A DNA stretch of 64,000 nucleotides from [Clostridium] clostridioforme AGR2157 (GCF_000424325.1 NZ_KE384163.1:28521-92520), one strand, 5' to 3'; counted from the stretch's first letter, positions 26,812 to 36,232 are shown. Numbers and translations: made by a program. Notes: generated from the letters alone by a model not told the origin.

Positions 26812-27210
26812 ATGAAGAAGTTATTATACTGCTTTGCCCTGTTTGCAGTCACATCCATTGTGTGTCTGATTGTTGCATATGGAATTACCCGATATAGCGT
26901 CAGACAGGAACCGGCAGTTCCCAATACGGTTATTGAGACGGAGACAGTCAACGATGTGGATGACAGGGCCGCCATGAACCAGGAACAGGTAAAGCCAATA
27001 CTGGAAAGCGTTTCTCCGGCGGAAGAATACTATCTTGTGTCGGAGTCCGGCTTTCTCCTGGTATTTTGCAGCGACCGCAGCACCATCTGCCTCTACACAC
27101 ATATTCCTGTCACGGATTTTCCAGAAAAGGAGAGGGAGAAGCTGATGGAGGGCATATGGTTTCCGTCCATGATGGATGTATACCATTATTTGGAATCGTA
27201 TACAAGCTGA
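26812..27210 (+). CDS. BofC C-terminal-domain-like membrane-anchored protein
   Basis: A 132-aa protein with an N-terminal membrane anchor (LLYCFALFAVTSIVCLIVAY) and a C-terminal part EEYYLVSESGFLLVF to ICLYTHIPVTDFPEKE. This resembles the C-terminal domain of BofC, which in Bacillus inhibits the SpoIVB signalling protease in the forespore. The match is by eye and partial: the N-terminal BofC domain is not seen. ATG 26812 has GAGGAGG upstream. The location after spoVB fits a sporulation role. Confidence 0.6.
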   Translation: MKKLLYCFALFAVTSIVCLIVAYGITRYSVRQEPAVPNTVIETETVNDVDDRAAMNQEQVKPILESVSPAEEYYLVSESGFLLVFCSDRSTICLYTHIPVTDFPEKEREKLMEGIWFPSMMDVYHYLESYTS

Positions 27211-27321
27211 TAAGATCCGACCTATGCGACAATCTCCGGCCTACGCGGTGGCCAGATGTCCCTTTTCCCTGGACATGACGATGACGCGGTCGCTGAGTAG
27301 CAAAAGGAAGATATAATTTAG

Positions 27322-27360
27322 AGGGACTGGATTTCCGCACCGGGAAATCCAGTCCTTTTT
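27322..27360 (+). terminator. Strong Rho-independent terminator
   Basis: AGGGACTGGATTTCC, a six-base loop, then GGAAATCCAGTCC followed by TTTTT. It ends the yqfC-to-BofC block 112 bp after the last stop. Confidence 0.9.
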
Positions 27361-27503
27361 GCGGAATTCAGGATTGTATGCGGCCTGCTCCCATAAATAG
27401 GTGCCGTAAATAACAGGAAACAGTTGAAATGTGACAGAAAAACATATAAAATGGGGTGTAAACTTAAGAGCAAAAGAGCAGGATAAGGAGCTTTGGATAA
27501 ATC

Positions 27504-28829
27504 ATGAGAAAACGAATCGTCATCATAGGAGGCGGGGCCTCAGGACTGACTGCTGCCATTGGCGGGGCCAGGAACGGGGCCCGTGTGACCATTGTGGAGC
27601 ACATGGACCGGGTGGGAAAGAAAATCCTGTCCACAGGCAACGGCAGGTGCAACCTGACCAATCTGAGGATGGAGGCGGACTGTTACCGCTGCGGCCAGAA
27701 GGGGTTTCCCATGGAAGTTATCCGGGGCTTTGGGGTGGACGAGACCCTGGCCTTTTTTAAAGGTCTTGGAATAGAGCCAAAGGACAGAAACGGATATATC
27801 TATCCCAATTCGGACCAGGCGTCAGCCGTGTTGGACGTGCTGCGCAGCGAGGTGGAGCGTCTGGGCGTGGCGGTGTTTCTTTCGTGCAGTGTGGAGAAGA
27901 TAGAAACGGCCGGAGGCGGCAGTGACGTCCATTATAAAGTGTACACGGACCAGGGCATATTGGATGCGGACGCAGTTATTCTGGCAGCCGGCTCCAAGGC
28001 AGCTCCGTCCACCGGTTCGGACGGAAGCGGGTATGAGCTGGCAAAGAGACTGGGACACCGGGTAATCAAACCGCTTCCCGCCCTGGTGCAGCTGCGGTGC
28101 CAGGGAAACCTGTACCGGCAGATGGCGGGTATCCGTACGGAGGCCGGGGTAAAGCTTATGGCGGCCAATGAACTGCTGGCCCAGGACAGGGGAGAGCTGC
28201 AGCTGACAGACTACGGCCTGTCCGGTATCCCGGTATTCCAGGTCAGCCGGTTTGCGGCCAGGGCTCTGGACCGGGGAAAGAGGGTCACAGCGTTGGTGGA
28301 TTTCATGCCATCCTGGGATGACAGTGAGGCATTTGGCCTGCTTAAAAAGCGTGCGGCCCTTCTGGGCCATAAGACTGTGGAGGAACTGTTTACAGGTCTG
28401 CTGAACAAGAAGCTGGCCCTGGTGCTCATTAAGCTGTCAGGCATCAAACCGTCCCAGAAAGCAGGGGATTTGTCTCCCAAACAGCTGAAACTGCTTCTGG
28501 GACAGATAAAGTCATATGAAGCCATTGTCATGTCAGTGAATCCCTTTGCCAATGCACAGGTGTGCTGCGGCGGGGTGGATACCAGGGAGGTGGATGCCGC
28601 CACCATGGAATCCAGGATTCATGCCAATCTGTATCTGGCGGGAGAACTGCTGGATGTGGACGGAATCTGCGGCGGATACAACCTGCAGTTTGCCTGGTCC
28701 AGCGGTATGATAGCGGGGGTATATGCAGCGGGAGGACATTCCGCGGGGATACATGAGGCAGGCAGAAATGGGGTGGCGGCACATGGATCATATGCCCCTG
28801 CCCCAAGCGGAAAGAGGAACAGAAAATGA
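27504..28829 (+). CDS. NAD(P)/FAD-dependent oxidoreductase, BaiN/HI0933 family
   Basis: A 441-aa flavoprotein. The FAD-binding motif IVIIGGGASGLTAA lies at residues about 5-18. KKILSTGNGRCNLTN follows, then AAGSKAAPSTGSDG, and the C-terminal VCCGGVDTREVD and GGYNLQFAWSSG. BaiN in bile-acid-converting Clostridium belongs to this large family, but most members have no known substrate, so the bai function should not be assumed. It overlaps the next flavoprotein gene by 4 bp, suggesting linked functions. Confidence 0.88.
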   Translation: MRKRIVIIGGGASGLTAAIGGARNGARVTIVEHMDRVGKKILSTGNGRCNLTNLRMEADCYRCGQKGFPMEVIRGFGVDETLAFFKGLGIEPKDRNGYIYPNSDQASAVLDVLRSEVERLGVAVFLSCSVEKIETAGGGSDVHYKVYTDQGILDADAVILAAGSKAAPSTGSDGSGYELAKRLGHRVIKPLPALVQLRCQGNLYRQMAGIRTEAGVKLMAANELLAQDRGELQLTDYGLSGIPVFQVSRFAARALDRGKRVTALVDFMPSWDDSEAFGLLKKRAALLGHKTVEELFTGLLNKKLALVLIKLSGIKPSQKAGDLSPKQLKLLLGQIKSYEAIVMSVNPFANAQVCCGGVDTREVDAATMESRIHANLYLAGELLDVDGICGGYNLQFAWSSGMIAGVYAAGGHSAGIHEAGRNGVAAHGSYAPAPSGKRNRK

Positions 28830-30520
28830 TTCGTATAAATCAGTTAAAGATGCCCCTGGGACACGACAGGGCGGGACTTTTGGAGAAAGCTGCCAGGGTA
28901 CTGCGTGTTCCGGCCGGGGAGATAGAGAAGCTTACCATCATCAAGCAGTCCGTGGACGCCAGAAAAAAGCCGGATATATGGTACAGTTATGTGGTGGACA
29001 TAGGAATCAGGCAGGCCGGACTCCAGAAGGAGGAAAAGCTGGTGCGCAGGCTGAAGGACCGGAATGTAGCGGTCCATAAGGAAACGCCCTACCGGCTTCC
29101 TGAGCCGGGGACTAAGCTAATGGCCAGCCGTCCTGTCATTATCGGCACTGGCCCGGCAGGGCTGTTCTGCGGCCTTATGCTGGCCAGAAAGGGATACATG
29201 CCCATACTTCTGGAGCGGGGGGAGGACGTGGACGCACGGACAGACCGGGTGGCCCGGTTCTGGGAAACAGGGCAGTTTGACCCGTCCTCCAATGTGCAGT
29301 TCGGGGAAGGCGGGGCAGGAACATTTTCCGACGGGAAGCTTAATACCCTTGTAAAGGATACGTTTGGAAGAAACCGGGAAGTGCTGCGCATACTGACGGA
29401 GTTCGGCGGGGACCCATCTATCCTGTATGTGAATAAACCCCACATTGGAACAGATGTATTAAGCCGCATTGTCAAATCCATACGAACGGAGATTGAAAAT
29501 CTGGGCGGAGAGGTCCGCTTCCTGAGCCAGGTCACGGATTTTGTGACGGACGGGGAGCAGGGGGAATCCAGGCATATAAAAGCCCTTGTTATCAACGGCA
29601 GCCAGGTCCTTGAGACTGAGACAGTGGTCCTGGCCATCGGACACAGCGCCAGGGATACCTTTGAGACCCTGCTGGCCAGGGGCATCCCCATGGAGCCAAA
29701 GGCATTTGCAGTGGGACTCAGGGTACAGCATCCCCAGACGCTGATCAATGAGAGCCAGTACGGCATGGAGGAATGCGGTGAATTGGGGCCGGCCAGCTAC
29801 AAGCTTACATGGAAGGCCTCTGACGAAAGAGGAGTCTATTCCTTCTGCATGTGCCCCGGGGGCTACGTGGTCAATGCGTCCTCTGAGCCGGGTCGCCTGG
29901 CGGTCAACGGCATGAGCTATCATGACAGGGCAGGGGAAAATGCCAACAGCGCCATTATTGTAACGGTCACGCCGGAGGATTTCGGCCGGATGGAAGCAGC
30001 GTCCGGGATGGAGAAGGGCTGTGAGGCGGAGAAGGATTGCAGGACGCCGGGAGATGCCATGGCAGGAATCCGGTTTCAGAGGCGCCTGGAGGAGACTGCC
30101 TTCTGCTTGGGAAAGGGAAACATACCGGTGCAGCTCTACGGGGATTTTAAGGCAGGCCGGGTTTCAGACGGCTTTGGCGGTGTGAGTCCCGCCTTCAGGG
30201 GCGGGTATGCCTTTGCCAATCTCAGGGAGCTGTTTCCGGAAACATTGTCCCGGGCTTTCATGGAAGGAATGGAAGGATTTGGAACCATGATTCGCGGCTT
30301 TGACCGGCCGGATGCCATACTGGCCGGCATTGAGAGCCGTACCTCATCCCCGGTCCGCATTCCCAGGGATGAGAAGATGGAAAGTCTTGTAAAGGGAATC
30401 TTTCCCTGCGGGGAAGGCGCGGGCTATGCCGGGGGAATCACCTCAGCGGCCATGGACGGAATCAAGACAGCAGAGGAAATCATACGCAGGTACAGCCCCT
30501 TAAGTCTTTCGGCTACCTAA
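28826..30520 (+). CDS. FAD-dependent oxidoreductase, COG2509 type
   Basis: A 564-aa protein. About 90 N-terminal residues form a small alpha/beta domain. Then comes the FAD motif PVIIGTGPAGLFCGLMLA (about residue 97), the NVQFGEGGAGTFSDGKLN segment, KPHIGTDVL, and the C-terminal FPCGEGAGYAGGITSAAMDG. The family is widespread and lacks an assigned reaction. The start overlaps the BaiN-like gene (ATGA). An insertion around GMEKGCEAEKDCRTPGD is low complexity. Confidence 0.85.
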   Translation: MIRINQLKMPLGHDRAGLLEKAARVLRVPAGEIEKLTIIKQSVDARKKPDIWYSYVVDIGIRQAGLQKEEKLVRRLKDRNVAVHKETPYRLPEPGTKLMASRPVIIGTGPAGLFCGLMLARKGYMPILLERGEDVDARTDRVARFWETGQFDPSSNVQFGEGGAGTFSDGKLNTLVKDTFGRNREVLRILTEFGGDPSILYVNKPHIGTDVLSRIVKSIRTEIENLGGEVRFLSQVTDFVTDGEQGESRHIKALVINGSQVLETETVVLAIGHSARDTFETLLARGIPMEPKAFAVGLRVQHPQTLINESQYGMEECGELGPASYKLTWKASDERGVYSFCMCPGGYVVNASSEPGRLAVNGMSYHDRAGENANSAIIVTVTPEDFGRMEAASGMEKGCEAEKDCRTPGDAMAGIRFQRRLEETAFCLGKGNIPVQLYGDFKAGRVSDGFGGVSPAFRGGYAFANLRELFPETLSRAFMEGMEGFGTMIRGFDRPDAILAGIESRTSSPVRIPRDEKMESLVKGIFPCGEGAGYAGGITSAAMDGIKTAEEIIRRYSPLSLSAT

Positions 30521-30565
30521 GCCTCTTTCACCGGAAGCGGAAGAGGAACATTTACAACATAGAAA

Positions 30566-30594
30566 TTGACGTGACCTGTAAATTGGTGTAAGAT
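30566..30594 (+). promoter_or_regulatory. Promoter of the proline operon
   Basis: TTGACG (30566-30571), 17-bp spacer, TAAGAT (30589-30594), 36 bp upstream of proB. No T-box structure is evident in this short leader. Confidence 0.6.
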
Positions 30595-30630
30595 AAACAA
30601 GAATCGTTTGAAGAGATAAAGGAGTATATC

Positions 30631-31494
30631 ATGGAAACCCAGGAACGTCAGAATCTTGAACAGAAGCAGAGGATTGTGATTAAGATTGGCTCATCTTCCC
30701 TTACCCATGTGGAGACAGGGGAAGTGAACCTGATGAAGATAGAAAAGCTGGTGCGGGTTATCAGCGACCTGCGGGGACAGGGAAAGGACGTGGTCCTGGT
30801 GTCCTCCGGGGCCATTGCGGCAGGGCGGCAGGCCCTGGGCCATCACAGGAAGCCCGATACCCTGGCTGAGAAGCAGGCGTTTGCAGCTGTGGGCCAGGCC
30901 AGGCTGATGATGATTTACCAGAAGCTTTTTGCGGAATACAACCAGACAGCTGCCCAGGTCCTTCTCACAAAGGACACCATGGTCAATGATTCTTCCAGAT
31001 ACAATGCCCAGAATACCTTTGACGAGCTGCTGAATCTGGGAACCATACCCATTGTCAATGAAAACGATACGGTATCCACCTCAGAGATTCCATATGTGGA
31101 CAGCTTTGGTGATAATGACCGGCTGTCAGCCATTGTGGCGGCCCTGATCGGAGCAGACCTGCTCATCCTGCTGTCTGACATAGACGGCCTTTACACGGAT
31201 GACCCCAGGGAGAATCCGGAGGCCGGATTTATCAGCCTGGTGCCTGAAATCACGCCTGAATTCCTGCGTATGGGCAAGGATACGTCGGGCAGCGACGTGG
31301 GTACCGGAGGAATGTCAGCCAAGCTGGCAGCGGCCCGGATTGCCACGGACAGCGGAGCCGATATGGTCATTGCCAACGGAGACCAGGTGGATGTCATACT
31401 GGACATCATGTCAGGCAAGGAAAAGGGAACCCTGTTCCTGGCCCATACCAATCTGGATTTTGACCTGATGCATTATCTGAACAATGAATACTAG
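30631..31494 (+). CDS. proB: Glutamate 5-kinase, short form
   Basis: Phosphorylates glutamate in the first step of proline synthesis. At 287 aa it consists of the amino-acid-kinase domain alone (VIKIGSSSLT near residue 14, VSSGAIAAGR, FGDNDRLSA, VGTGGMSAK). It lacks the C-terminal PUA domain present in the 367-aa enterobacterial enzyme; such short forms occur in other bacteria. ATG 30631 has AAAGGAG upstream. It forms an operon with DUF896 and proA. Confidence 0.95.
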   Translation: METQERQNLEQKQRIVIKIGSSSLTHVETGEVNLMKIEKLVRVISDLRGQGKDVVLVSSGAIAAGRQALGHHRKPDTLAEKQAFAAVGQARLMMIYQKLFAEYNQTAAQVLLTKDTMVNDSSRYNAQNTFDELLNLGTIPIVNENDTVSTSEIPYVDSFGDNDRLSAIVAALIGADLLILLSDIDGLYTDDPRENPEAGFISLVPEITPEFLRMGKDTSGSDVGTGGMSAKLAAARIATDSGADMVIANGDQVDVILDIMSGKEKGTLFLAHTNLDFDLMHYLNNEY

Positions 31495-31538
31495 GGAAGG
31501 CGCCCGGCCGGGTACCAGGCCCTGAAAGAGGTGAATGT

Positions 31539-31760
31539 ATGGACGTGTCAAGGATTGACCGCATCAACGAACTTTATCACAAGTCCCAGGCAGTGGGACT
31601 GACGGACCAGGAGAAGGAGGAACAGGCCCGGCTGCGCCAGGAGTACGTTGCAGCGATTCGGGGAAGCCTCCGCAATAACCTGAATAACATATCCATCAAG
31701 GAGCCGGACGGCTCCATCACGGATTTGGGAAAGAAATATGGCGGAATCAAGGAAGTCTGA
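31539..31760 (+). CDS. DUF896/YnzC-family small protein
   Basis: A 73-aa cytosolic protein with the family pattern [19 protein letters not shown] and [19 protein letters not shown] (a two-helix hairpin). The family's function is unclear. It sits between proB and proA, and its stop adjoins the upstream extension of proA. Confidence 0.9.
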   Translation: MDVSRIDRINELYHKSQAVGLTDQEKEEQARLRQEYVAAIRGSLRNNLNNISIKEPDGSITDLGKKYGGIKEV

Positions 31761-31783
31761 TGCATTGTGAAGGGGAGATTATG

Positions 31784-33025
31784 ATGACATTGAATGAAAT
31801 AGGCAGCCGTGCAAAAGAAGTATCGCGTGTACTGGGTACCCTGGGTTCCAGGGAGAAGAATATGGGACTGGAGGAAGCGGCCAGGGCCTTGCTGGAAGGC
31901 GAGGAGGAAATCCTGGAGGCCAATTCCCGGGATTATGAGAAGGCCAAATCCGACGGCATGAGCCAGGGACTGCTGGACCGTCTTAAACTGACGCCGGCCA
32001 GAGTCCAGGCCATGGCGGACGGCCTGCTGCAGGTGGCTTCCCTGGAGGACCCCGTAGGGGAGGTGCTGTCCATGAAGCTTCGCCCCAACGGCCTTCAGAT
32101 TGGGCAGAAGCGTGTGCCTCTGGGGGTTATCGGCATGATTTATGAGGCCCGCCCCAATGTGACGGCAGACGCCTTCGGCCTATGCTTCAAATCAGGCAAT
32201 GCGGTTATCTTAAAGGGCGGAAGCGACGCCCTTCACTCCAATATGGCCATCACCCGGTGTCTGCGCGCGGGACTCTCAAGCGCCGGCCTGCCCGAGGACT
32301 CGGTCCAGCTGATTGAGGATACCAGCAGGGATACCACCAGGGAGCTGATGCGCCTGAACAGGTACATTGACGTGCTTATCCCCAGGGGAGGGGCAGGACT
32401 CATAAAGACCGTGGTGGAGAACAGCACCATCCCTGTCATAGAGACGGGCATCGGCAACTGCCATGTATATGTGGACGCTTCCGCGGATCAGAATATGGCC
32501 GTGGACATTATCTTCAATGCCAAGACCCAGAGAATCGGCGTGTGCAATGCATGCGAGTCCCTGCTGGTGCACAGGAGCATTGCAGAGGACTTCCTGCCCC
32601 TTCTCAGGAAGAAGCTGGAGGAGAAGCAGGTGGAGATTCGGGGAGACGAGGACGCGTGTGCCATTGAGCCGGCCTTTGTCCGGGCCACGCAGGAGGACTG
32701 GGGCAGGGAGTACCTGGATTATATCCTGTCCTTAAAGCTGGTGGACTCTGTGGATGAGGCTATCCGTCATATCAATACCTACAATACAGGTCATTCGGAA
32801 TCAATCGTGACCTCTGATTATTTCAACGCCCAAAAGTTTTTAAACGAGGTGGACGCTGCGGCTGTCTACGTCAACGCTTCCACCCGTTTTACAGACGGTG
32901 AGGAATTCGGTTTCGGAGCAGAAATCGGCATCAGCACCCAGAAGCTTCACGCCAGAGGCCCCATGGGCCTTAAGGAACTGACCACCACCAAGTATATCAT
33001 TTACGGAGATGGACAGATTCGCTGA
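31784..33025 (+). CDS. proA: Glutamate-5-semialdehyde dehydrogenase
   Basis: Reduces glutamyl phosphate to glutamate semialdehyde with NADPH, the second step of proline synthesis. It is 413 aa, the usual length. The catalytic Cys lies in [11 protein letters not shown], with the ALDH-fold [14 protein letters not shown] and [13 protein letters not shown] before it and the end [20 protein letters not shown] chose the ATG at 31784, six bases after GGGGAG; an ATG immediately before it and one at 31760 are also in frame. proC is not in the window. Confidence 0.95.
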   Translation: MTLNEIGSRAKEVSRVLGTLGSREKNMGLEEAARALLEGEEEILEANSRDYEKAKSDGMSQGLLDRLKLTPARVQAMADGLLQVASLEDPVGEVLSMKLRPNGLQIGQKRVPLGVIGMIYEARPNVTADAFGLCFKSGNAVILKGGSDALHSNMAITRCLRAGLSSAGLPEDSVQLIEDTSRDTTRELMRLNRYIDVLIPRGGAGLIKTVVENSTIPVIETGIGNCHVYVDASADQNMAVDIIFNAKTQRIGVCNACESLLVHRSIAEDFLPLLRKKLEEKQVEIRGDEDACAIEPAFVRATQEDWGREYLDYILSLKLVDSVDEAIRHINTYNTGHSESIVTSDYFNAQKFLNEVDAAAVYVNASTRFTDGEEFGFGAEIGISTQKLHARGPMGLKELTTTKYIIYGDGQIR

Positions 33026-33105
33026 TTACAGCTACAGAGGAGCCGGGACATTTTAAATTTGTTCCCGGCTTCGTCAGACAGAATGCAGGAAAAGAGGAAA
33101 TATAT

Positions 33106-33687
33106 ATGCTCGAAGAGGAAAGCAGCAAGAAAAGGAGCAGGAAACAGCAGGAGGAAGAGCCCTTCAGCTGGAAGAAGGAGATTATCAGCTGGATACAGAT
33201 TATCGTGGCAGCGGTCATCATCGCCCTGGTCCTTAACAATTTTATCATAGCCAATAGCCGTGTGCCAACCGGTTCCATGGAGAACACCATCATGTCCAAA
33301 AGCCGCGTCATCGGTTCCAGGCTGTCCTATCTGACCAGCGACCCTGAGAGGGGGGATGTGGTGATTTTCCATTTCCCGGACGATCCAACGGGAAAAATCT
33401 ACTACGTGAAGCGTGTCATAGGGCTTCCCGGTGAGACCGTGAACGTGGTGGACGGAAAAGTCTATATCAATGATTCAGACACGCCTCTTGACGAACCCTA
33501 CCTTCCCGAACCAATGGAAGGCTCCTACGGGCCCTATACAGTGCCGGAGGGATGCTATTTCATGATGGGGGACAACAGGAACAATTCCCTGGATGCCCGG
33601 TTCTGGAAGAACCAGTTCGTGGAGAAGGACAAGATTATCGCCAAGGTGCTGTTTACGTATTTTCCAAAGATAGAAAAAGTGGAGTAA
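33106..33687 (+). CDS. lepB: Signal peptidase I (first of two)
   Basis: A 193-aa type I signal peptidase. A charged cytoplasmic N-terminus is followed by a single membrane anchor (ISWIQIIVAAVIIALVLNNF). Catalytic Ser is in RVPTGSMENT, Lys in YYVKRVIGLPGE, and the box E motif GDNRNNSLDARFW follows. It cleaves signal peptides on the outer face of the membrane. The charged Lys/Glu-rich N-terminus is longer than in the second copy at 50402-50953. Confidence 0.94.
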   Translation: MLEEESSKKRSRKQQEEEPFSWKKEIISWIQIIVAAVIIALVLNNFIIANSRVPTGSMENTIMSKSRVIGSRLSYLTSDPERGDVVIFHFPDDPTGKIYYVKRVIGLPGETVNVVDGKVYINDSDTPLDEPYLPEPMEGSYGPYTVPEGCYFMMGDNRNNSLDARFWKNQFVEKDKIIAKVLFTYFPKIEKVE

Positions 33688-33695
33688 GAGACAGG

Positions 33696-33866
33696 ATGAA
33701 GATAATCATATCGCCTGCCAAGAAAATGAATATCAGGGAAGACGAGCTGGAATGGGCAAATCTTCCCTGTTTCCTTGACAGTGGGATTATGTGCAGGAGC
33801 ACCTGCGCATCCTGTCCGGGTTTTACGGTATCCTTAAGCCTTTTTACGGCCAGGATGTCAGGCTAA
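33696..33866 (+). pseudogene. yaaA: yaaA (peroxide-stress protein) deletion remnant
   Basis: A frame begins MKIIISPAKKMNIREDELEW with a proper start, then reads LPCFLD, exactly the YaaA N-terminus. After about 33780 a different frame encodes WDYVQEHLRILSGFYGILKP, a segment that lies about 100 residues further on in YaaA. A large internal deletion with frame change has removed the part between, and the rest of the C-terminus (over 100 aa) is missing where hcp begins. YaaA limits free iron during peroxide stress; this copy cannot function. Confidence 0.85.
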
Positions 33867-35453
33867 AATCGTGGCCAGGTCCTTCCCGGGGGTGGAGATG
33901 GGGCGGATATCAAACTGTTCCACCAGATAATCCAGTATGGCCGGTGAGAGGAAGGCCGGAAGGGTGGGGCCAAGGTAAATGTTCTTAATGCCCAGATGCA
34001 GCAGGCTTAAAAGGATACAGACAGCCTTCTGCTCATACCAGGACAGCACCAGGGTAAGGGGCAGGTCGTTGACTGAGCAGCCGAACGCCTCTGACAGGGC
34101 CACGGCCACCTGGATGGCGCCGAAGGCATCGTTGCACTGTCCCATGTCCAGAAGGCGGGGAAGGCCGGCAAGGGTTCCAAGCTCCAGGTCATTAAAACGG
34201 TATTTGCCGCAGGCCAGGGTCAGGACCAGCGTGTCCTCAGGCGTCTGTTTTACAAAGTCCGTGTAGTAATTCCTGCCTGGACGGGCTCCGTCGCAGCCGC
34301 CTACCAGAAAGATATGGCGCAGCGCCTTCTGATTGACAGCCTCCACCACGGTGCCCGCGGCAGCCAGGACAGCCTCCCTGCCAAAGCCGGTGGTGACGCT
34401 TGTTCCGCCGTTGATTCCGGGGATGGTCACATCCTCCTTGTAGCCGCCCAGTTCCAGGGCCTTCCCGATGACCGGAGAGAAGTCCTTGCGGTCGTCAATA
34501 TGGACCATGCCCGGAAAGGATACCACAGCAGTGGTGAATACACGGTCGGAGTAAGATGGCTTGGGCGGCATCAGGCAGTTGGTGGTAAAGAGCACAGGGG
34601 CCGGAAGGTCCGCAAATTCCTTTTGCTGGTTCTGCCATGCGGTTCCGAAGTTGCCTTTCAGGTGTCCGTATTTCCTGAGCTCAGGGTAAGCGTGGGCGGG
34701 CAGCATTTCCCCGTGGGTGTATATGTTGATTCCCTTGCCTTCGGTCTGTTCCAGCAGAAGCTTTAAGTCGTGAAGGTCATGTCCGGAGATGACGATGAAG
34801 GGACCCTTCTCCACGGCAAGGCTTACCTGCGCCGGGGCAGGGATGCCGAAGGCCTGGCGGTTGGCCTTGTCCAGCAGCGCCATGCAGTCCAGATTCACAG
34901 CGCCCAGTTCCATGACAATGGGCAGAAGGTCCTGAATTGTATAGCTGTCATAGCCAACGGCAAACAGTCCTTTATAGAAATAATCCATGACCCCTCTGTC
35001 CTCATGGCCCAGCACCATGGCATGATACGCATAGGCTGCCATTCCTCTCATGCCGAAAAGAATGAGGGATTTGAGGGAGCGGATATCCTCGTTATCGGTC
35101 CAGAGCCTATTCAGGTCAAAATCTTCTGTCTTGCCGCATTCTGACGTGCAGGAGCTGCACAGAGGGGACAGGGAATCCTTTAAGCGTCCGGCTTCCTCCA
35201 GAAGCTCATTCAGGGCATTGTCATCAAAGCTTACATTGGTCAGGGTGGCACACAGTCCCTTTACAATAAGGTGGTCTGCTTCTTTGGAGTGCTCTTTCCC
35301 CTCCGCGGCCCTGGCAAGGCCGATGAGGGCTCCTGTAAGTTCGTCCTGAATCCTGGCAGTGGCAGCTGTCTTGCCGCACACGCCTGCTTTTCCCATACAT
35401 CCGCTGCATCCCGCGGTCTGTTCACATTGAAAACAAAACATATTGTGTTCCAT
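33858..35453 (-). CDS. hcp: Hybrid cluster protein (hydroxylamine / NO-stress reductase)
   Basis: A 531-aa Fe-S protein. The N-terminal cysteines follow C-x2-C-x8-C-x5-C (CFQCEQTAGCSGCMGKAGVC), the strict-anaerobe type. Hybrid-cluster ligands are seen in the central and C-terminal parts (VVISGHDLHD, TTNCLMPP, VGGCDGARPGRNYY, LTLACGKYRF). Hcp reduces hydroxylamine and NO and protects against nitrosative stress. ATG 35453 with AAAGGAGG six bases upstream is the start; the frame is open 51 codons further upstream through the promoter. It is divergent from a Crp/Fnr regulator. Confidence 0.96.
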   Translation of the reverse strand: MEHNMFCFQCEQTAGCSGCMGKAGVCGKTAATARIQDELTGALIGLARAAEGKEHSKEADHLIVKGLCATLTNVSFDDNALNELLEEAGRLKDSLSPLCSSCTSECGKTEDFDLNRLWTDNEDIRSLKSLILFGMRGMAAYAYHAMVLGHEDRGVMDYFYKGLFAVGYDSYTIQDLLPIVMELGAVNLDCMALLDKANRQAFGIPAPAQVSLAVEKGPFIVISGHDLHDLKLLLEQTEGKGINIYTHGEMLPAHAYPELRKYGHLKGNFGTAWQNQQKEFADLPAPVLFTTNCLMPPKPSYSDRVFTTAVVSFPGMVHIDDRKDFSPVIGKALELGGYKEDVTIPGINGGTSVTTGFGREAVLAAAGTVVEAVNQKALRHIFLVGGCDGARPGRNYYTDFVKQTPEDTLVLTLACGKYRFNDLELGTLAGLPRLLDMGQCNDAFGAIQVAVALSEAFGCSVNDLPLTLVLSWYEQKAVCILLSLLHLGIKNIYLGPTLPAFLSPAILDYLVEQFDIRPISTPGKDLATILA

Positions 35454-35504
35454 TCTTATCCTCCTTTTAAATATGCGTGAATGGGCGGCATGTTCTGCCT
35501 GCCC

Positions 35505-35533
35505 TTGACGGTATGGATAAAGTATAATATAAT
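35505..35533 (+). promoter_or_regulatory. Promoter of the Crp/Fnr-type regulator
   Basis: TTGACG (35505-35510), 17-bp spacer, TATAAT (35528-35533). The expected start near 35540 puts the 18-bp palindrome just downstream, where binding would block transcription. Confidence 0.6.
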
Positions 35534-35546
35534 TTTGACAACAAAT

Positions 35547-35564
35547 ATGTTGTTGTAACAACAT
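35547..35564. promoter_or_regulatory. 18-bp palindrome, likely Crp/Fnr-type operator for hcp and its regulator
   Basis: ATGTTGTT-GT-AACAACAT has perfect 8-bp arms. It lies between the divergent genes. On the hcp strand an AT-rich TATACT (35526-35521) would place its centre at about -41, the usual position for activation by Crp/Fnr proteins. Confidence 0.65.
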
Positions 35565-35578
35565 TAAAGGAGAAAAAT

Positions 35579-36232
35579 ATGGATATTCATCTGTTGTCAG
35601 GAACAAAGCTGTTTCACGGAATTAAGGAGCAGGAGATAGAAGCCATGCTTACATGCCTTTCGGCGGAAGAGAGGACCTATGGGAAGGAAGCCTATATATA
35701 CAGGGCCGGCGATGTGACAGGCCGTCTGGGGGTGGTGATGGAGGGGGCTGTGAACATCATTAAGGACGATGTGTGGGGAAACAGGAAAATCATTGAGAAT
35801 ATAGGAAAGGGACAGATATTCGGGGAGACGTATGCATGTCTTAAGGGGGAACCCCTGATGGTGGATGTGCAGGCATCGGAACGATCCGGAATCCTGTTTA
35901 TGGACGTGAACCGCATCCTGACGACCTGTTCATCCGGCTGTGATTTCCACAACCGTTTGATACGGAGCCTGATGTATGTCCTGGCCGGGAAAAACCTGAT
36001 GCTTACGAAAAAAATGGATATCATCACTCTCAGGTCCCTGCGGGAGAGGGTCATGGTGTACCTGTCCCAGGAATCCGTAAAGCAGGGGAGCCGTACCATC
36101 ACAGTGCCCTTTAACCGCCAGCAGATGGCGGACTATCTGTCCGTGGACAGGAGCGCGCTGTCGGCGGAGCTGTCCAGGATGCAGAGGGATGGAGTGATTT
36201 CATATGAGAAGAACCGTTTCACGATTCAATAG
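35579..36232 (+). CDS. Crp/Fnr-family regulator (HcpR-like)
   Basis: A 217-aa protein. Residues about 15-115 are a cyclic-nucleotide-binding-type beta barrel (GVVMEGAVNIIKDD, GQIFGETYACL), a helix follows, and the C-terminal Crp HTH is at about 160-215 (FNRQQMADYLSVDRSALSAE). The Arg needed for cAMP binding is not evident. No N-terminal 4Fe-4S cysteine cluster is seen. Divergence from hcp and the shared palindrome suggest an HcpR-type NO/nitrosative-stress activator. ATG 35579 has AAAGGAG upstream. Confidence 0.88.
   Translation: MDIHLLSGTKLFHGIKEQEIEAMLTCLSAEERTYGKEAYIYRAGDVTGRLGVVMEGAVNIIKDDVWGNRKIIENIGKGQIFGETYACLKGEPLMVDVQASERSGILFMDVNRILTTCSSGCDFHNRLIRSLMYVLAGKNLMLTKKMDIITLRSLRERVMVYLSQESVKQGSRTITVPFNRQQMADYLSVDRSALSAELSRMQRDGVISYEKNRFTIQ

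Noticed and set aside
27504..28829. Calling the flavoprotein BaiN, a bile-acid dehydroxylation enzyme
   Set aside because: Family resemblance only; no other bai genes are nearby and the family is large with unknown substrates.
34314..35144. Plus-strand frames of 124-150 codons opposite hcp
   Set aside because: Antisense shadows of a well-supported conserved gene; no ribosome sites and no family resemblance.
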